Origin: Membranipora membranacea
Lineage: Eukaryota > Bryozoa > Gymnolaemata > Cheilostomatida > Membraniporidae
Direction: 5' to 3'
DNA length: 60,000 bases
Assembly (NCBI GenBank): GCA_914767715.1
Contig: OU612071.1
Span: 22,443,681-22,503,680 of the forward strand
The notes beneath the pieces were generated by a model, which saw only the letters and a list, made by a program, of their open reading frames with translations, had not been told where the DNA came from and searched no databases. Of the stretch, positions 32,191 through 43,037 are shown piece by piece (positions within the stretch are counted from its first letter, which is position 1; each line of letters starts with the position of its first letter). The translations under genes and the position numbers were made by a program.

Positions 32191-33019
32191 CCCATGCAAA
32201 ATTAGGTAGACCAATATTGTTTATGAAATTATTGCAAATTCAGAGCTATAAACATACATTACCAACATATGTTTGCTCATTCCTATCGCAAATCATGACA
32301 CCAAGACAATGAAGATTAATCATCATCATCCTCCGAGCTTCAATCACTGAGTTGCATCACAGTTAGTGACTTGGCGTTATTAGCTCTAAAACCAACAAGT
32401 CAGTTCCATTCACCTGTTTTCTGGTATTTTTCTTCTGCTGACCACGATCTATTTTAATTTAGGTTGCTTGTTTCTCTTATCAGTACTATCAGATTGAAAA
32501 ATAAATTACTGTTGGTTGAGGTCTATCTGGCAACTTCCCTGAGACTTACCGGAGAACTTGTGTCTGTGATAGTATTTTAATTGTTCCACTTTGTCGACAG
32601 CGACAATAAACATACGATGTTATAGTATCACAAGAAAATATTAAAGAAACATATTGTAAGCTATCAGGGGATATTTTGCGGGAGAGAACAATAGCTTTGG
32701 AAGGATAAGTCTGCCAATCGCAATCATAACAAAGCTAAAAAAAAATTCTGTCAACTGCTGTTGTATCACTACAAGCTTGCAACCTGAAAATTGTAAGACG
32801 AATACTATCCATTCAAGTTTTATCGTATACACCCATCTTTTACATCATTATTTGTACGGATATCTCTTCCATACACAGAGACCCCCTCTGCTCCCCACCT
32901 AACAATCCATTAGTGCTTATAAAATTCTAGATGCTCAGGTCCTTCAGGGCAGGTTGAAATATATTATTCCAGCCACTCCAGCCCCACCCGCATAACCTTG
33001 GGAGGTAGTAGAGCCAGTC
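32190..33019. other. No gene recognised
   Basis: AT-rich spacer between FB3 and LINE C. Nothing recognised. Confidence 0.35.
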
Positions 33020-33860
33020 CTATGACATGCTATGGCCTATCAGATGAAAATAAATAATTAAATTCAGATAAGGTAAAGGTATACACATATATATTGATTT
33101 AATCAAATTATCTGCTAAAATGTTTGACAATATTGTATTGAATGTCCATGAACAATTTTCAAATAAACCTCTTGCACACCTTGATGTATCGAGATGTTGC
33201 ATAACATTGCTTTATTCAAAAGCAATACATGCATCGTTTGTGCTACGTGACTTCCTATATGCAATTTGGATTTGATCTAAATTCAGAGTGGCCCACATGT
33301 CCACAATCTCTTTTTGATCAAATACTCGAAGGTCATCAATACTACTGAGGTCAAGGCGATTATCATTCAGGACTGATGGCTTAGGCTTACTAAGGACAGG
33401 TACCACCTCCAATCTATGTCATAGGTCAAAATGTGTCAGTGAGTTGATTGGCGCAGGATTTCAAAATCTCTGTTGGTACTGAGTTGGGTCCTTTCGCTTT
33501 TCCAGGTATACACCTCTCATAAGCAGCATTGACATCAGCAATAGTGAAGAAGTATTGAACATTCATAGGTGTGTTGTCATGAGGAAGTAATTGATGTGAT
33601 TTCTCACACACTCAAACCTCAGGTATAATTTGTTGAAATTATCGGAAAGTTGAGGCAGACCACCTTGAGCAAGAATAGTGTTGTCAGCAGGCGTGTCTTT
33701 TTTTTAGACTGGACATTGATTTAATACTTCTCTATGCCTCCTTCATATTTTTTGCACATTTGATTGTGTTTTTTACTTCTTGACAAGCTTTATAACGACT
33801 TTTAATTTCCTCTCTGATATCTTTTGTAAGCCATTGTAGTTGTTATTCTTTGCTGATTGA
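33020..33860 (-). pseudogene. LINE C: L2/Rex-like reverse transcriptase fragment
   Basis: Reading down the minus strand through several frames: IREEIKSRYKACQEVKN (linker), LPQLSDNFNKLYLRFE, DVNAAYERCIPGKAKGPNSV and PTEILKSCANQL, then VPVLSKPKPSVLNDNR, IQIAYRKSRSTNDACIAFE, and finally HLDTSRCARGLFENCSWTFN. The series matches the first half of L2-type RTs (KASGPDGI-x-x-x-L-x-C, then VPVPKK-x-x-x-x-x-NDYRPVALTS, then QFAYR-x-x-x-S-x-D-A, then ARxLFVDFSSAFNT). Here the motif A Asp is Asn and the frame is broken. The YxDD half is missing. Confidence 0.7.
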
Positions 33861-36184
33861 AAGATATTTTTCAATCACATATAACAATCAAATCTGGCTC
33901 AGTATCTGAATCTTATATGACCAGAATGTCTCGTAGGTGATCATCCTTTTGCTTTGACCTGTGTGTGTGTGCTGTTCATAAGTACAGCTCATTAATACAG
34001 CTGGGTTTTGGCAAGATGTCCTCAAACAAACCAAAACCATGACCCTCAGTTGAGTAGTTAGTCTGTGTACAAGAATTGCTGTGAAAAAATAATAAATGTT
34101 TTTCATACCGCAGTATAAATGTAAAACGACAAAGCTAATCCTATGAAATAATTTTCTAAAGAATCACTAAGAAAGTTTCTCACCGATATACTCCCTCGAA
34201 TCCCCAAACATATTTGGCCATTAGTAGCGGGTAGATAGTTTGGCGTACCACTTTGTAATTCCCAAGTGACCTCCTAAAGGACCACTATGTATTGCTTCCA
34301 TGACATTATTCTTTTGCTCATCCATAACACATTTCTTGGATCCTTTGTAGAGTAAACAGTCTTTCATACATTAGCCGACCGCTTTTCGCCTACAAAATTA
34401 AACATTGTAACAAAGTGGCATAAGTTTTCCTTACCTGACGGTACGTTGTATTTTCCCAGACTCCTTCATCTAAAATACATATGCAGTAGTTTTCAACTAC
34501 CTATAATAGTTTAGTATTTCAATATTGATTTGCTTAATCTCTGGCTTCGAAAAATAGGTGTTTAGATAATGTTACCTCTCCACTGCTGTTGAATCCGCTT
34601 ATATCTTCAATTCAAGTAAATGTGACATCATTGCTAAATTATGTCATAAAGTGAATCCATCAACATTCAGCCTAATTGATTTCTTGACTGGTTGTTGCAT
34701 GCGTAGTTTGTATATTGCAATGTGGCCTAGGATACCATTGGTTATCTGCCCTGTGTATTTATGTGCTGTCTGCTAGATTTGGGTTCGAGTAAGACATATC
34801 TCTCCATACTCTGATAATAAAGAGGGATCCACTCTTTAAAAAGAAGCGAATTGTGTTTATATATAAAGTTATCTTCCGTAATATTCGTCCACTCTTTTTA
34901 TATGCTCTGTTTAAACATCTTCAAAAGTTCATCTCACCAACTTAGGTATCAAATAATGATACCTGAAATGTTATTTTTGCATGTGTAGTTTTTGGCTACC
35001 ATTTACTTTGATCATATTGACACACACATTACTAAAAATAATTCACCAACCCATAGAAGTGCAAGAGTAATAGCCTGTTTAGCACTTGCAACTCTCTCCA
35101 GCTTTTTGAATATCACTTCAGGGTAATCATATTGGTTCTCCAAACCTCAGCTTTTCGCTCAAGAACACTCTGACAGTTTTAATTCGCTGCCTGCTTTTTC
35201 ATTCTCTGAGCTGATTTCCCAAGAATAAAACCGGCATATTAGAATTTTTGTGAGTGTAAGTTTGCTATTCGACGGGTTCTTAACAAAGAAAATAACTTTC
35301 TGCAATTCCAGCCCCTAATTGGGTAAATCATCTATGGATCTGTTTTGAATATCTAAATTATGAATTTTTATTTCGATGACGCTTTTCTGATTATGTAATA
35401 AGCAGTGAACCAATCAAAACCCTTGCTCATCAAAAGGAGACAGCCAATAGTTCTCGCTTTCACAAAGTATTACCTGGTATGTTCCAGGTCAACACCTTCA
35501 GCCTCCAAATGAATATCAATTGAATTGAATTTGATAGCAATCGTTTAATTGTTACAACTCTGTCATTATTAATATTATTGAGATATTACAATTCAATATA
35601 ACTTTTTTTAACCAATTTTTACCGCATTCACGTTTAAACTTGTTAATCCTGACCAGGACGCCACAAGCAGAACATTTTCTCAAACATACAACAACAAAAT
35701 AATATATCTTTCAGCATTTTGGCTGTTCCGCACATATGTTACCAAACTATTGCTATTTAAGTATTAGTTTTGCCGTAACTTTCTGCAGTACAACACTACA
35801 GATGCTTTCTCATTAGGTGGGAATCAAGAAAAATTGAAATATCCTTTCCACTGTCAGTTGATCTATCCAAAAGTAATCATGGGTGTAATACTGACAGCAT
35901 TCAGAACACCTAGGCTTTGTCTTGCTTCTAGTTAAAAAGGATACGATGGCAGTGTTTTTTTTGGGTGAAACCTGCTGGTACTTGAACCCTCAGGTTAGAC
36001 TTTGTTTTGATGAAGTCATGTTAGAATATATGGGGGCAATAACTTATATTGCGCTGACAGTATTGGCATCATATCCTAAGGAAGATGAAACATGATTTTG
36101 AACCATTGCATACCTGTTTAGATTTCAGACTCATTTGGGCGCTGTATTTTTGATCTTGGGATGGCAGTTTTATTGAGATATCCT
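33861..36184. other. No gene recognised
   Basis: Long AT-rich spacer with no frame of recognised family. It holds one copy of a dispersed repeat (34919-35030). Confidence 0.4.
34919..35030. repeat. Dispersed repeat, copy 1 of 2
   Basis: The segment containing GAAATGTTATTT, TTTGGCTACCATTTACTTTG and CATATTGACACACACA is repeated in direct orientation at 40384-40515 with scattered changes. Both copies follow a TTAGGTATCA-like motif. The family and true ends are unknown. Confidence 0.6.
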
Positions 36185-37490
36185 TCAGAGCTTCAACATC
36201 AGTATCTCTAACTCACGCTCATACAGGAGCTTCCTCATCCTTAGATCATCACATGCTGTTGGATATACATCCCCGGGTACCACCTTTGAGATTGGTACCT
36301 CTGGAGCCTTACTGGTGTCCTCTACAGCTATGGCCTGAACCGTTTGGTACATTGTATTTGTTTTGGCGTTCGTCTCCCGCCTTGGTTTGACATACAGATC
36401 GACATTGTCAAGGACAATATTGTATTGTGCCCATTGATCAAAGTCTAGTTTGTGATGTTTGGCTATTCTATTAAGCTTCTTTAGCAGGTTTTGATGTGTT
36501 ACTCTGTCATAAAGCTTTTACCTTTTATTCATACTTCGGTTTGTTAGGCCTCCACTAGATAGGATTATGTCATACATTGTGGGAGAGGCAGAGAGGCGGT
36601 TGCTGTAGCACTTGGCAACAATAAAAGTGATGGCTGGATTCAATATGTTTAGCCTTTTATTGGGCATAGTGTGCTGCTCCTTTTTTGTCGAGCCTGAGAT
36701 TACTACTTGAACCAAAGTGGGCACACATTCCTGGAACTCTTCCCAAATACCCTGGTAAAAAAGAAAAAAATTTTGAACCTGGACATTTTTTTTACACAAG
36801 GTGGAGGGCAAAAGCAAGATATCATACCATGTTTTGACAAACAGAACTAATCAGACAATAAAAGAAGTTTCAACATAAATGATTATGCTTTAAATAAACT
36901 ATTGGAGTTGGAGTGGGAAGAAGGCGTAAGTCTTCAGTGGTTACCAGTTAGCAGTAGGAGATCAACTTACACAGTGAGGGAATTAGGGCAGTGCCAGGTA
37001 AATGTTCAAATCTAAGTTGGTAAACATTAACAATAACCTAATACTGCCCAAATTCCCTTACTATGTAAGTATATCTGTATTTATAGAAATATACAAAGTT
37101 CTAGTCCCCGACTGCAGCGGGGTCTTGTTATTAACCATAGACTAAATTTCATTAACCAAGCTTCATTCTATGTGAAATTGTGTGGCCATGGCGGCCACAA
37201 TATGGTGGAATAGGCATGTAATAAGACGCTGAAAGTGAGCTATGACTACACAGCTAAAAATTGCTTACTGTTATGCTGAACTGTACCATGTCTTCTGCCG
37301 ATACCTTCTTCATCAAACATTCAGATTTTTTTCTGTATGCCATTACTTCTCCTCTGATCTTCTCCTGAGTAAATTCAACAACTGTTGAATCGAGTCTTGA
37401 ATACAATTTCTTTTTCTCGATATAGTCCAATGTACCCGATTCTCCATTTCTCATCATTTCGAGAACACGTGCCTCATCAACTGAAACCAA
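36185..37490 (-). CDS. DUF6589-like gene, two exons visible (copy b)
   Basis: Exon 1 (37269-37490) has an acceptor TTCTCACAG and a donor GTAAGC and encodes exactly 74 codons (VDEARVLEMMRNGESGTLD and later RKKSECLMKKVSAEDMVQFS). Exon 2 starts at 36751 after a long T run and CCAG, in matching phase 0, with GIWEEFQECVPTLVQVV. One frameshift near 36525 follows SGGLTNRSMN; the frame then continues LLKKLNRIAKHHKL, NIVLDNVDLYVKPRRETN and ends at 36185. DNVDxYVKPRxxT is the DUF6589-type signature. It aligns with copy a at 2275-2940. One indel apart from the clean borders suggests a recent loss or a sequence error. The function of the family is unknown to me; multicopy occurrence suggests a mobile origin. 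The intron hosts FB4. Confidence 0.6.
36965..37070. repeat. Short foldback repeat FB4 in an intron
   Basis: Left arm ACTTACACAGTGAGGGAATT (36965-36984) pairs with AATTCCCTTACTATGTAAGT (37051-37070). The pairing goes on inward (TTAGGGCAGT with ACTGCCCAA), leaving a loop of about 30 bases. Total 106 bp. It sits in the intron of the DUF6589-like gene between 36752 and 37268. It looks like a small MITE. Confidence 0.65.
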
Positions 37491-37499
37491 CTGTGAGAA

Positions 37500-38970
37500 A
37501 AAGAACATTAGAGTGAATCACATTTCACATGATAGAAAAAGTTGGTAATATAAAGTAGTAGTCAACCCTGTAACATGCACAATTGCGAGTGACATTGGAG
37601 TGGTCACCTTGTAAAAAAAATTTGATTTGATATACACTTTTTATGTCTATGAGGGAAGGAATAATCGAAATTGAGGAGTTGGTGGGAGGGGAGAGGTCAG
37701 GGGAGTTCGGCACAATTAGTGTCGCATAAAGAGCACATCAATCTCTACAATATCTTACATGTCAATTTTTTTCCAAATAAGGCCACTTTACTCAACTCAC
37801 CATTGCCACATTGATTGATCAGGTCTATGGATAGCCACTGTTTGTTTAGCACCATATGATAGATTGGTCTGTATTTGGTTGGTAGATTTTGGTGGGCTTA
37901 ACCTTGGGATGTTAGATACTCCAGGTGCTCGCTTTTTCTTTTTGGATTCCGTGAATTTGAAATATTTGTATCTGACAGGTATACGTGACAATCAAATAGT
38001 AGGTGGGGCAGGATCTGGATGAGCAACAGGCTCGGGGCTGCTGAGAGAGAAGGCAACAGTCAGATGGCTCAAACTAGACTCTTGCACACGCCAGATTATT
38101 GTAGTAGTAGCAGAAATATCGTACAGTACACAATAACTATTAGCCACAGGCAATCCAAGCACATTGAGGCCACAATGCCAATCGCTACAGTAGGCCTTCT
38201 TTTCGTTGCATAGTAGTTGGCAGGGCAAGCCAATCTTGATCTTTCTCAAACCACTGTGCATTGCAAATCAGATACTATCGCTTGAATATTCTCATTTGAT
38301 TGCTTTGTATCATGAATCCATTAGTGGGCCAAACCTCGGCTTTGCATGGGGTTTCCAATTTAAAACACTGGCAAATCATTCAGAGAATTCTTTAGCCCGA
38401 GGCAAAGGTTACTACTCATTGGAACCATTTTATCTTACGAAGTGATGAGTTAAAGTAATTGCTTATTTGAAGATCAAAAGAGCGGGGGGGGGGGTGGGGT
38501 GACAGAGAGTAGTGACAGCCGCAAATCGTAACATGAATAGTAAAGTTGTCATATCATTAACAGCTCAATCATAAAATAACACAACTGGACAGCTTACATA
38601 ACAAACAAATATACACTAGAAGAAAATACAGACACCATAAGACATATAGTAAGCTACTCAATTCTTTCTTGCCTGTTTGTTTCTCTATCACAAATGACAA
38701 ACACTGTATATAGATCATCTACTCTTTGTTGTTACACATATATATTATTATTATTATAATTAGAAATTCCAACATAATCAGGAAATATTGGAACGGGAAA
38801 GAAGTATGTGTTGGGGATAAGCTCTTCTTCTTAGAAAATCCAGCATGTTGCCTCTGTACTGTCAAGGACAAATCCAATCTCTAAACACTCTCCCGCAAGT
38901 CACTTTAAAATATTTTTCAAGTTCTACAGGCAATAGCATATTATTGTGGTGAGACAACCCCAAGCGCAAG
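37500..38970. other. No gene recognised
   Basis: Spacer. Upstream exons of the DUF6589-like gene could lie here on the minus strand, but I could not fix any. A G run lies near 38484 and a TTA run near 38750. Confidence 0.35.
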
Positions 38971-38974
38971 CGGC

Positions 38975-39520
38975 TAAGTGCGTAGACTAGTGTTGAGTTG
39001 ATCTACGAAATCAGGAATTGTAAGCCATTGGTCATTCATACACACTAAAGGGGCATTCAGAGGGTTAGCCTGTTTCTCTACGGTCAATTCTTCTATGTTA
39101 TGCCACCATTGCTTACCCCCGCTATCATTTGTTTTGTTTGCGAGCCGCTGTTTAAGTTGTTGAGACAGCAACTTCCATGCTGGGTTCTTTTTTCAGTAGC
39201 TCTGAATTTCGCACGTCTTAACTTCTGTTCGACGGTGATGTCAGCGTAGGTTTGTTGTGAGGCATCCTGATGCATCTCTGTGGGCAATGTTTCTCAAACC
39301 CTGACTTGACCTTGAGCTGAAATGTTTCCGCCTGATAGTGAACTGAGTCACATGTGTAAACATCTGACCAGTCTGCAGAAGACAACTCTTTGCTAATTTT
39401 TATGTTACTTGATGGAGTGATATCACGTTTGTCTATAGCTTCATAATGTGACAGTCTCGTTCGCATAGAACATTGGACAGCGATGGCGCAGTGGTCATTA
39501 CAGAGGATTGGGTGAAGTTT
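38975..39520 (-). pseudogene. LINE F: linker region between endonuclease and RT
   Basis: Three overlapping minus-strand frames read, in order: DHCAIAVQC (like the SDH motif), KISKELSSADWSDVYTCDSV, FEKHCPQRCIRMPHNKP, LRRAKFRATEKR, and KQWWHNIEELT followed by DQWLTIPDFVDQLN. CR1/Jockey-like LINEs have the same series between the endonuclease and the RT: DW-x-x-x-x-x-x-x-x, P-x-R-x-[IV]-x-x-x-x-x-x-PW, then K-x-WW-x-x-[IV]-x-x-L, then N-x-F. The RT half is missing and there are shifts. It is a dead fragment. Confidence 0.6.
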
Positions 39521-40383
39521 GATACAACCTCAATTGACATATTATTCTTCTATATCAGTGAATAGCAGATCTGTCATATCTGCTGCTCAAAGATCATTAA
39601 AGTCACCACACATACGAAAAGTTCAGGATCTGGGTATGTCTGTTGTGTGTAAACTTACTTTTTATGAAAAACTTTTCTTCTCTGTTACCTTGACTTCTCC
39701 ATTCTTAAAGAAGTCGTTATATGTCCTTTTGGTGCTGTTCCTTGTTGTATAATGTACTGGCCTATAGACCTCTGTAATTAAGTCACCGTCTGCACAGCGA
39801 ACGCAACAGGGAAAGTTTACAGTAATAATGAGTTATAGTTTTTGACTTATTTCCCTTGATCATTGACAGCTGAGATCATACTTTTGCAGGATTTCATGTA
39901 AGTCATAAAGCAAGCAGATGAGACTTTGCTGTGAACAAAAATTGAATTTATATGCTGAAAGAAAAAGATATCGGAAAGTACTCATTTCTATAATAATTGG
40001 AATTAAATAAAAGTAATATACTTACATTCAAAAATCATATCAATGATTTTGAAATTCGGTGTCAGGATGGACGTTATAATGAAATAAACAGCATCTATTT
40101 TCCGAAAAAAGTTCCAACATATATTATGTTGTTAAATTATTGAAATATATTCTGTATAATAATAAAATAATATATATATATATTATTATGTATATATAAT
40201 TCAATATATTTTCTTGTAATCAATCTTTTTAGTGCAAATGCGAAGCAGAACAATACAAAGATTTCACATCCTTAAAGTAAATATAATTTTTGTAAAGTTC
40301 ACATCCTCTCAACATTTCCATTAAAGTCAACCAGTTTTTTGTAATGTTCAACCACTGTTTAATCTGCTCTGGTTAAAAGTCTT

Positions 40384-40515
40384 CAAAGTTTTCTAGGAAA
40401 TATCTTATAAATCTCCCCGACTTAAGGTATCAGCTAATGATATCTGAAATGTTATTTCGACATATGTAGTATTTGGCTACCATTTACTTTGGTCATATTG
40501 ACACACACACACACA
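40384..40515. repeat. Dispersed repeat, copy 2 of 2, ending in a CA run
   Basis: Direct repeat of 34919-35030, with GAAATGTTATTT, TTTGGCTACCATTTACTTTG and CATATTGACACACACA shared. Here the CA run has grown to about ten units. Divergence is moderate. Confidence 0.6.
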
Positions 40516-41186
40516 CACATGACTACATAATAAAAAGTTGATTATACTGACTGAGGGAGACTAAGCATGATGAAATGTTGGCGATGGACTAGCACTGACT
40601 ATAGATTTAATATACTTCCTAGACAGGCCAATAACACTAAATACTGTACCTACTTAATGCACGACATGATATTTCTAGCTTCCAGGTCAGACCACATGTC
40701 CTTGTCAAGAGTAGTAGTGAACTGTATGAAACAATGAGCCCTATTTAAAGATTTCCGTTTCTAACCGGACCAAAATTTCTACATAAACGGAAGACAACAT
40801 GCTCATGATAGACCTGTGCATCATAACTAGATCAATGCTATGTTGGCGCCCATCCTGACTCCTATACAGGTTCGCGATGATGCCTTATAATGGCTGTTGA
40901 AAGGATTGTATTAACCACACTTGGTAATTTGGAGATTCTGTCAATTGGTCCCCAAGTATACTCACCACAAGAAGTTTTTAAATTTTCTTTAAAATACTTA
41001 TTTCCATGTCATCCCATAACATTCTTATGTGAATTTTTAACTATAATTGATGAATTATGACGAATAAGGATGACAGTTTGTGTTATGTTTTAACACCATG
41101 GAATACCATCTGTTTCGGCCTTGTCATTTAGAAATCTGCCCCGATCCATATAAACCACATTCTGCAATTTTGCCTATACTGAGGAG

Positions 41187-41224
41187 CTATTTGGCCAGCC
41201 CCCCCTGGGGGGCTGGCCAAATAG
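41187..41224. repeat. Perfect 38-nt palindromic hairpin, GC-rich
   Basis: Arm CTATTTGGCCAGCCCCCC (41187-41204) is followed by CT and then the exact reverse complement of the arm (41207-41224). Eighteen perfect pairs with a 2-base loop in AT-rich surroundings. No T run follows to suggest a bacterial-type terminator, and no gene is next to it. Confidence 0.95.
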
Positions 41225-42093
41225 ATCATCCCATGTTTCTGCTTAACTCTTCTAGAGCGGAATAAAATGTGTCTTTGTTTTCATTGATGAGACAGTTTTC
41301 TCCCCATAATAAAGTCCTCATGATTCGTTTTTGAGCATGCATGTTATTTTTGTGTGTTTGGCAGCTAGCAGTTGCTGCACATTCCTCATGCAAAGGATGA
41401 GTCGGCATATGGAGAGATTCAATGAAAACCCGCTGTAAAGTGCCGCTTGGTGATCCGACCTGATTGTCATATTAGGTAGCTGAAGAGTGCACTAGCAAAC
41501 GGTGTGTAGACTTAAGTTGACTGGCTGTTAGAAAATAAAGAGTGGCCCCATTATCTATGGCTTGTTACCATTCTCATTCCCAAGCATTTGATATGGAAAC
41601 ACAAGCAGAGTAACTAACTACACTGTGCATGTAAAGGTAAAGCTGTAGGTGATAGATAATATCTATGCTGATCTAAATTAGATGTTTGAGTAGGTCAGTA
41701 ACCATGCAGAGCATGTCCAGCTGCCCCTGGTGTCCCAACACTATCATCAACTGAGAAGCCTCTGCAACAAACAAAACACTGGAGTCTGGTTTCTTTTGAA
41801 GCTTTAAGCTCCTCTAACATGTCACTATAATTAATCTTACATACTGACATATTTCGGGTGTCTAGTTGTTTAATATTACAAGGATAATCAGATTGATGTT
41901 TCTATTCCAACTTTTCTGCTACCTGATAAAAGTAGGAGTGAATGAGATGGTAAAATCCTCCCATCACACACAATAATCCTGGTAGAAGAATGTGATAAAC
42001 AAATAATCCACAAAGAAGTATAATGTTCAGTAATCACCTGGTCGTCCGCAATACTCTTACCAGACATGTGAGGGGGGTAACATCATTTCAGTT

Positions 42094-42136
42094 CTTTGCG
42101 AATAAGCACACATTTCGCTGAGTGGTAGCAGTAGGT
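42094..42136. repeat. Piece related to foldback repeat FB1
   Basis: The bases AATAAGCACACATTTCGCTG and GTGGTAGCAGTAG match AATAAGCACACATTTGGCTG-like sequence and GTGGTAGCAGTAG at 15942-15976, in the same orientation. Its partner arm was not found nearby, so it is a partial copy. Confidence 0.55.
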
Positions 42137-42819
42137 TTACTCCACTGTTACAAATTAATAATCAGATTTGCTAAGGGTTGTCTCCGCATTTGATTTTGAC
42201 AGACAACTCTATAGTATTGACTTTCAAAAGTGATTCTAAGACGGAAGATAGGGTGTGACTTTCAAACATTAACCTTTTAAGCAGCCCGCCCTCCACCCTT
42301 CCCTGGTTTTTTCAAACTAATCAACTTTTTAATCCCTCAAACTTAAGATAATCCAAAACTTTAACCCAAGAATCATTTTGAGGTCATTGTTTTGGAATTC
42401 ACATTTTATTTTTCTCGTGATATTTCTCCTCCTCTCCCATGTGTGGATCACGGCTGCTGATATGACCAGTAAGGGATATAAATCTGAGAGAACAAAGTGT
42501 TTCTAACATTTTATTTCGTGTTATTTCTAGCAGTTGCAATTTTTTCATTCATGATATGGAACTAGATAGCTGTCAAGCACCAATCAGTTTGATGAACTAT
42601 CATTTGGCATCTTCGTTTTTTTTCTCGAAAATCACCTGGCATCTGACACTGTATTTCTGCTGCATGTAGTGATGGCAATTTGTCAGATTTTGTCGAGACG
42701 AGACCGAGACAGCAAATAAATTCGGGACAAGACCGGGACGAGACCGAGACATACGCTGACGCGGATAAAATTGAAAACTGCCCTTTGGCATCTTGAAATT
42801 GAATATAATACAGAAACAA

Positions 42820-43001
42820 CCTTATTATTTTTGTATTTGATACAAAACAGAGGTAACAATACAAATTGACAAATTAAAACATTAAACAAGGTAGAAATCC
42901 ATATACATCACCTTATTATTTTTATATAAGATACAAAACAGAGGTTAAAATACAAATTGACAAATGAAAACATTAAACATGGTAGATATCCATACACATC
43001 A
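42820..43001. repeat. 91-bp tandem duplication in the hAT tail
   Basis: Two copies of a 91-bp unit start CCTTATTATTTTT at 42820 and 42911 and end with CATACACATCA or CATATACATCA. They differ at about ten places. They lie between the transposase stop and the candidate transposon end. Confidence 0.85.
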
Positions 43002-43037
43002 ACTACACACAGGCCACAGGTATACAAATGACATGAT

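Larger units (their letters stand above)
39530..42660. other. No gene recognised; holds a perfect GC palindrome and repeat pieces
   Basis: No frame with family similarity. Inside lie a dispersed repeat copy (40384-40515), a CA run (40500-40519), TA-rich sequence near 40160-40200, a perfect hairpin (41187-41224) and a piece related to FB1 (42094-42136). Confidence 0.4.

Noticed and set aside
37797-38261. Two minus-strand frames upstream of the DUF6589-like gene
   Set aside because: They could be earlier exons, but no consistent splice borders or likeness were found.
34919-40515. The direct repeat pair as LTRs of a 5.5-kb element
   Set aside because: No TG...CA ends, primer site, purine tract or pol motifs between the copies; the DUF6589-like gene and LINE F lie there instead.
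41187-41224. Intrinsic bacterial-type terminator
   Set aside because: Perfect hairpin but no T run after it, no gene beside it and the DNA is clearly animal.
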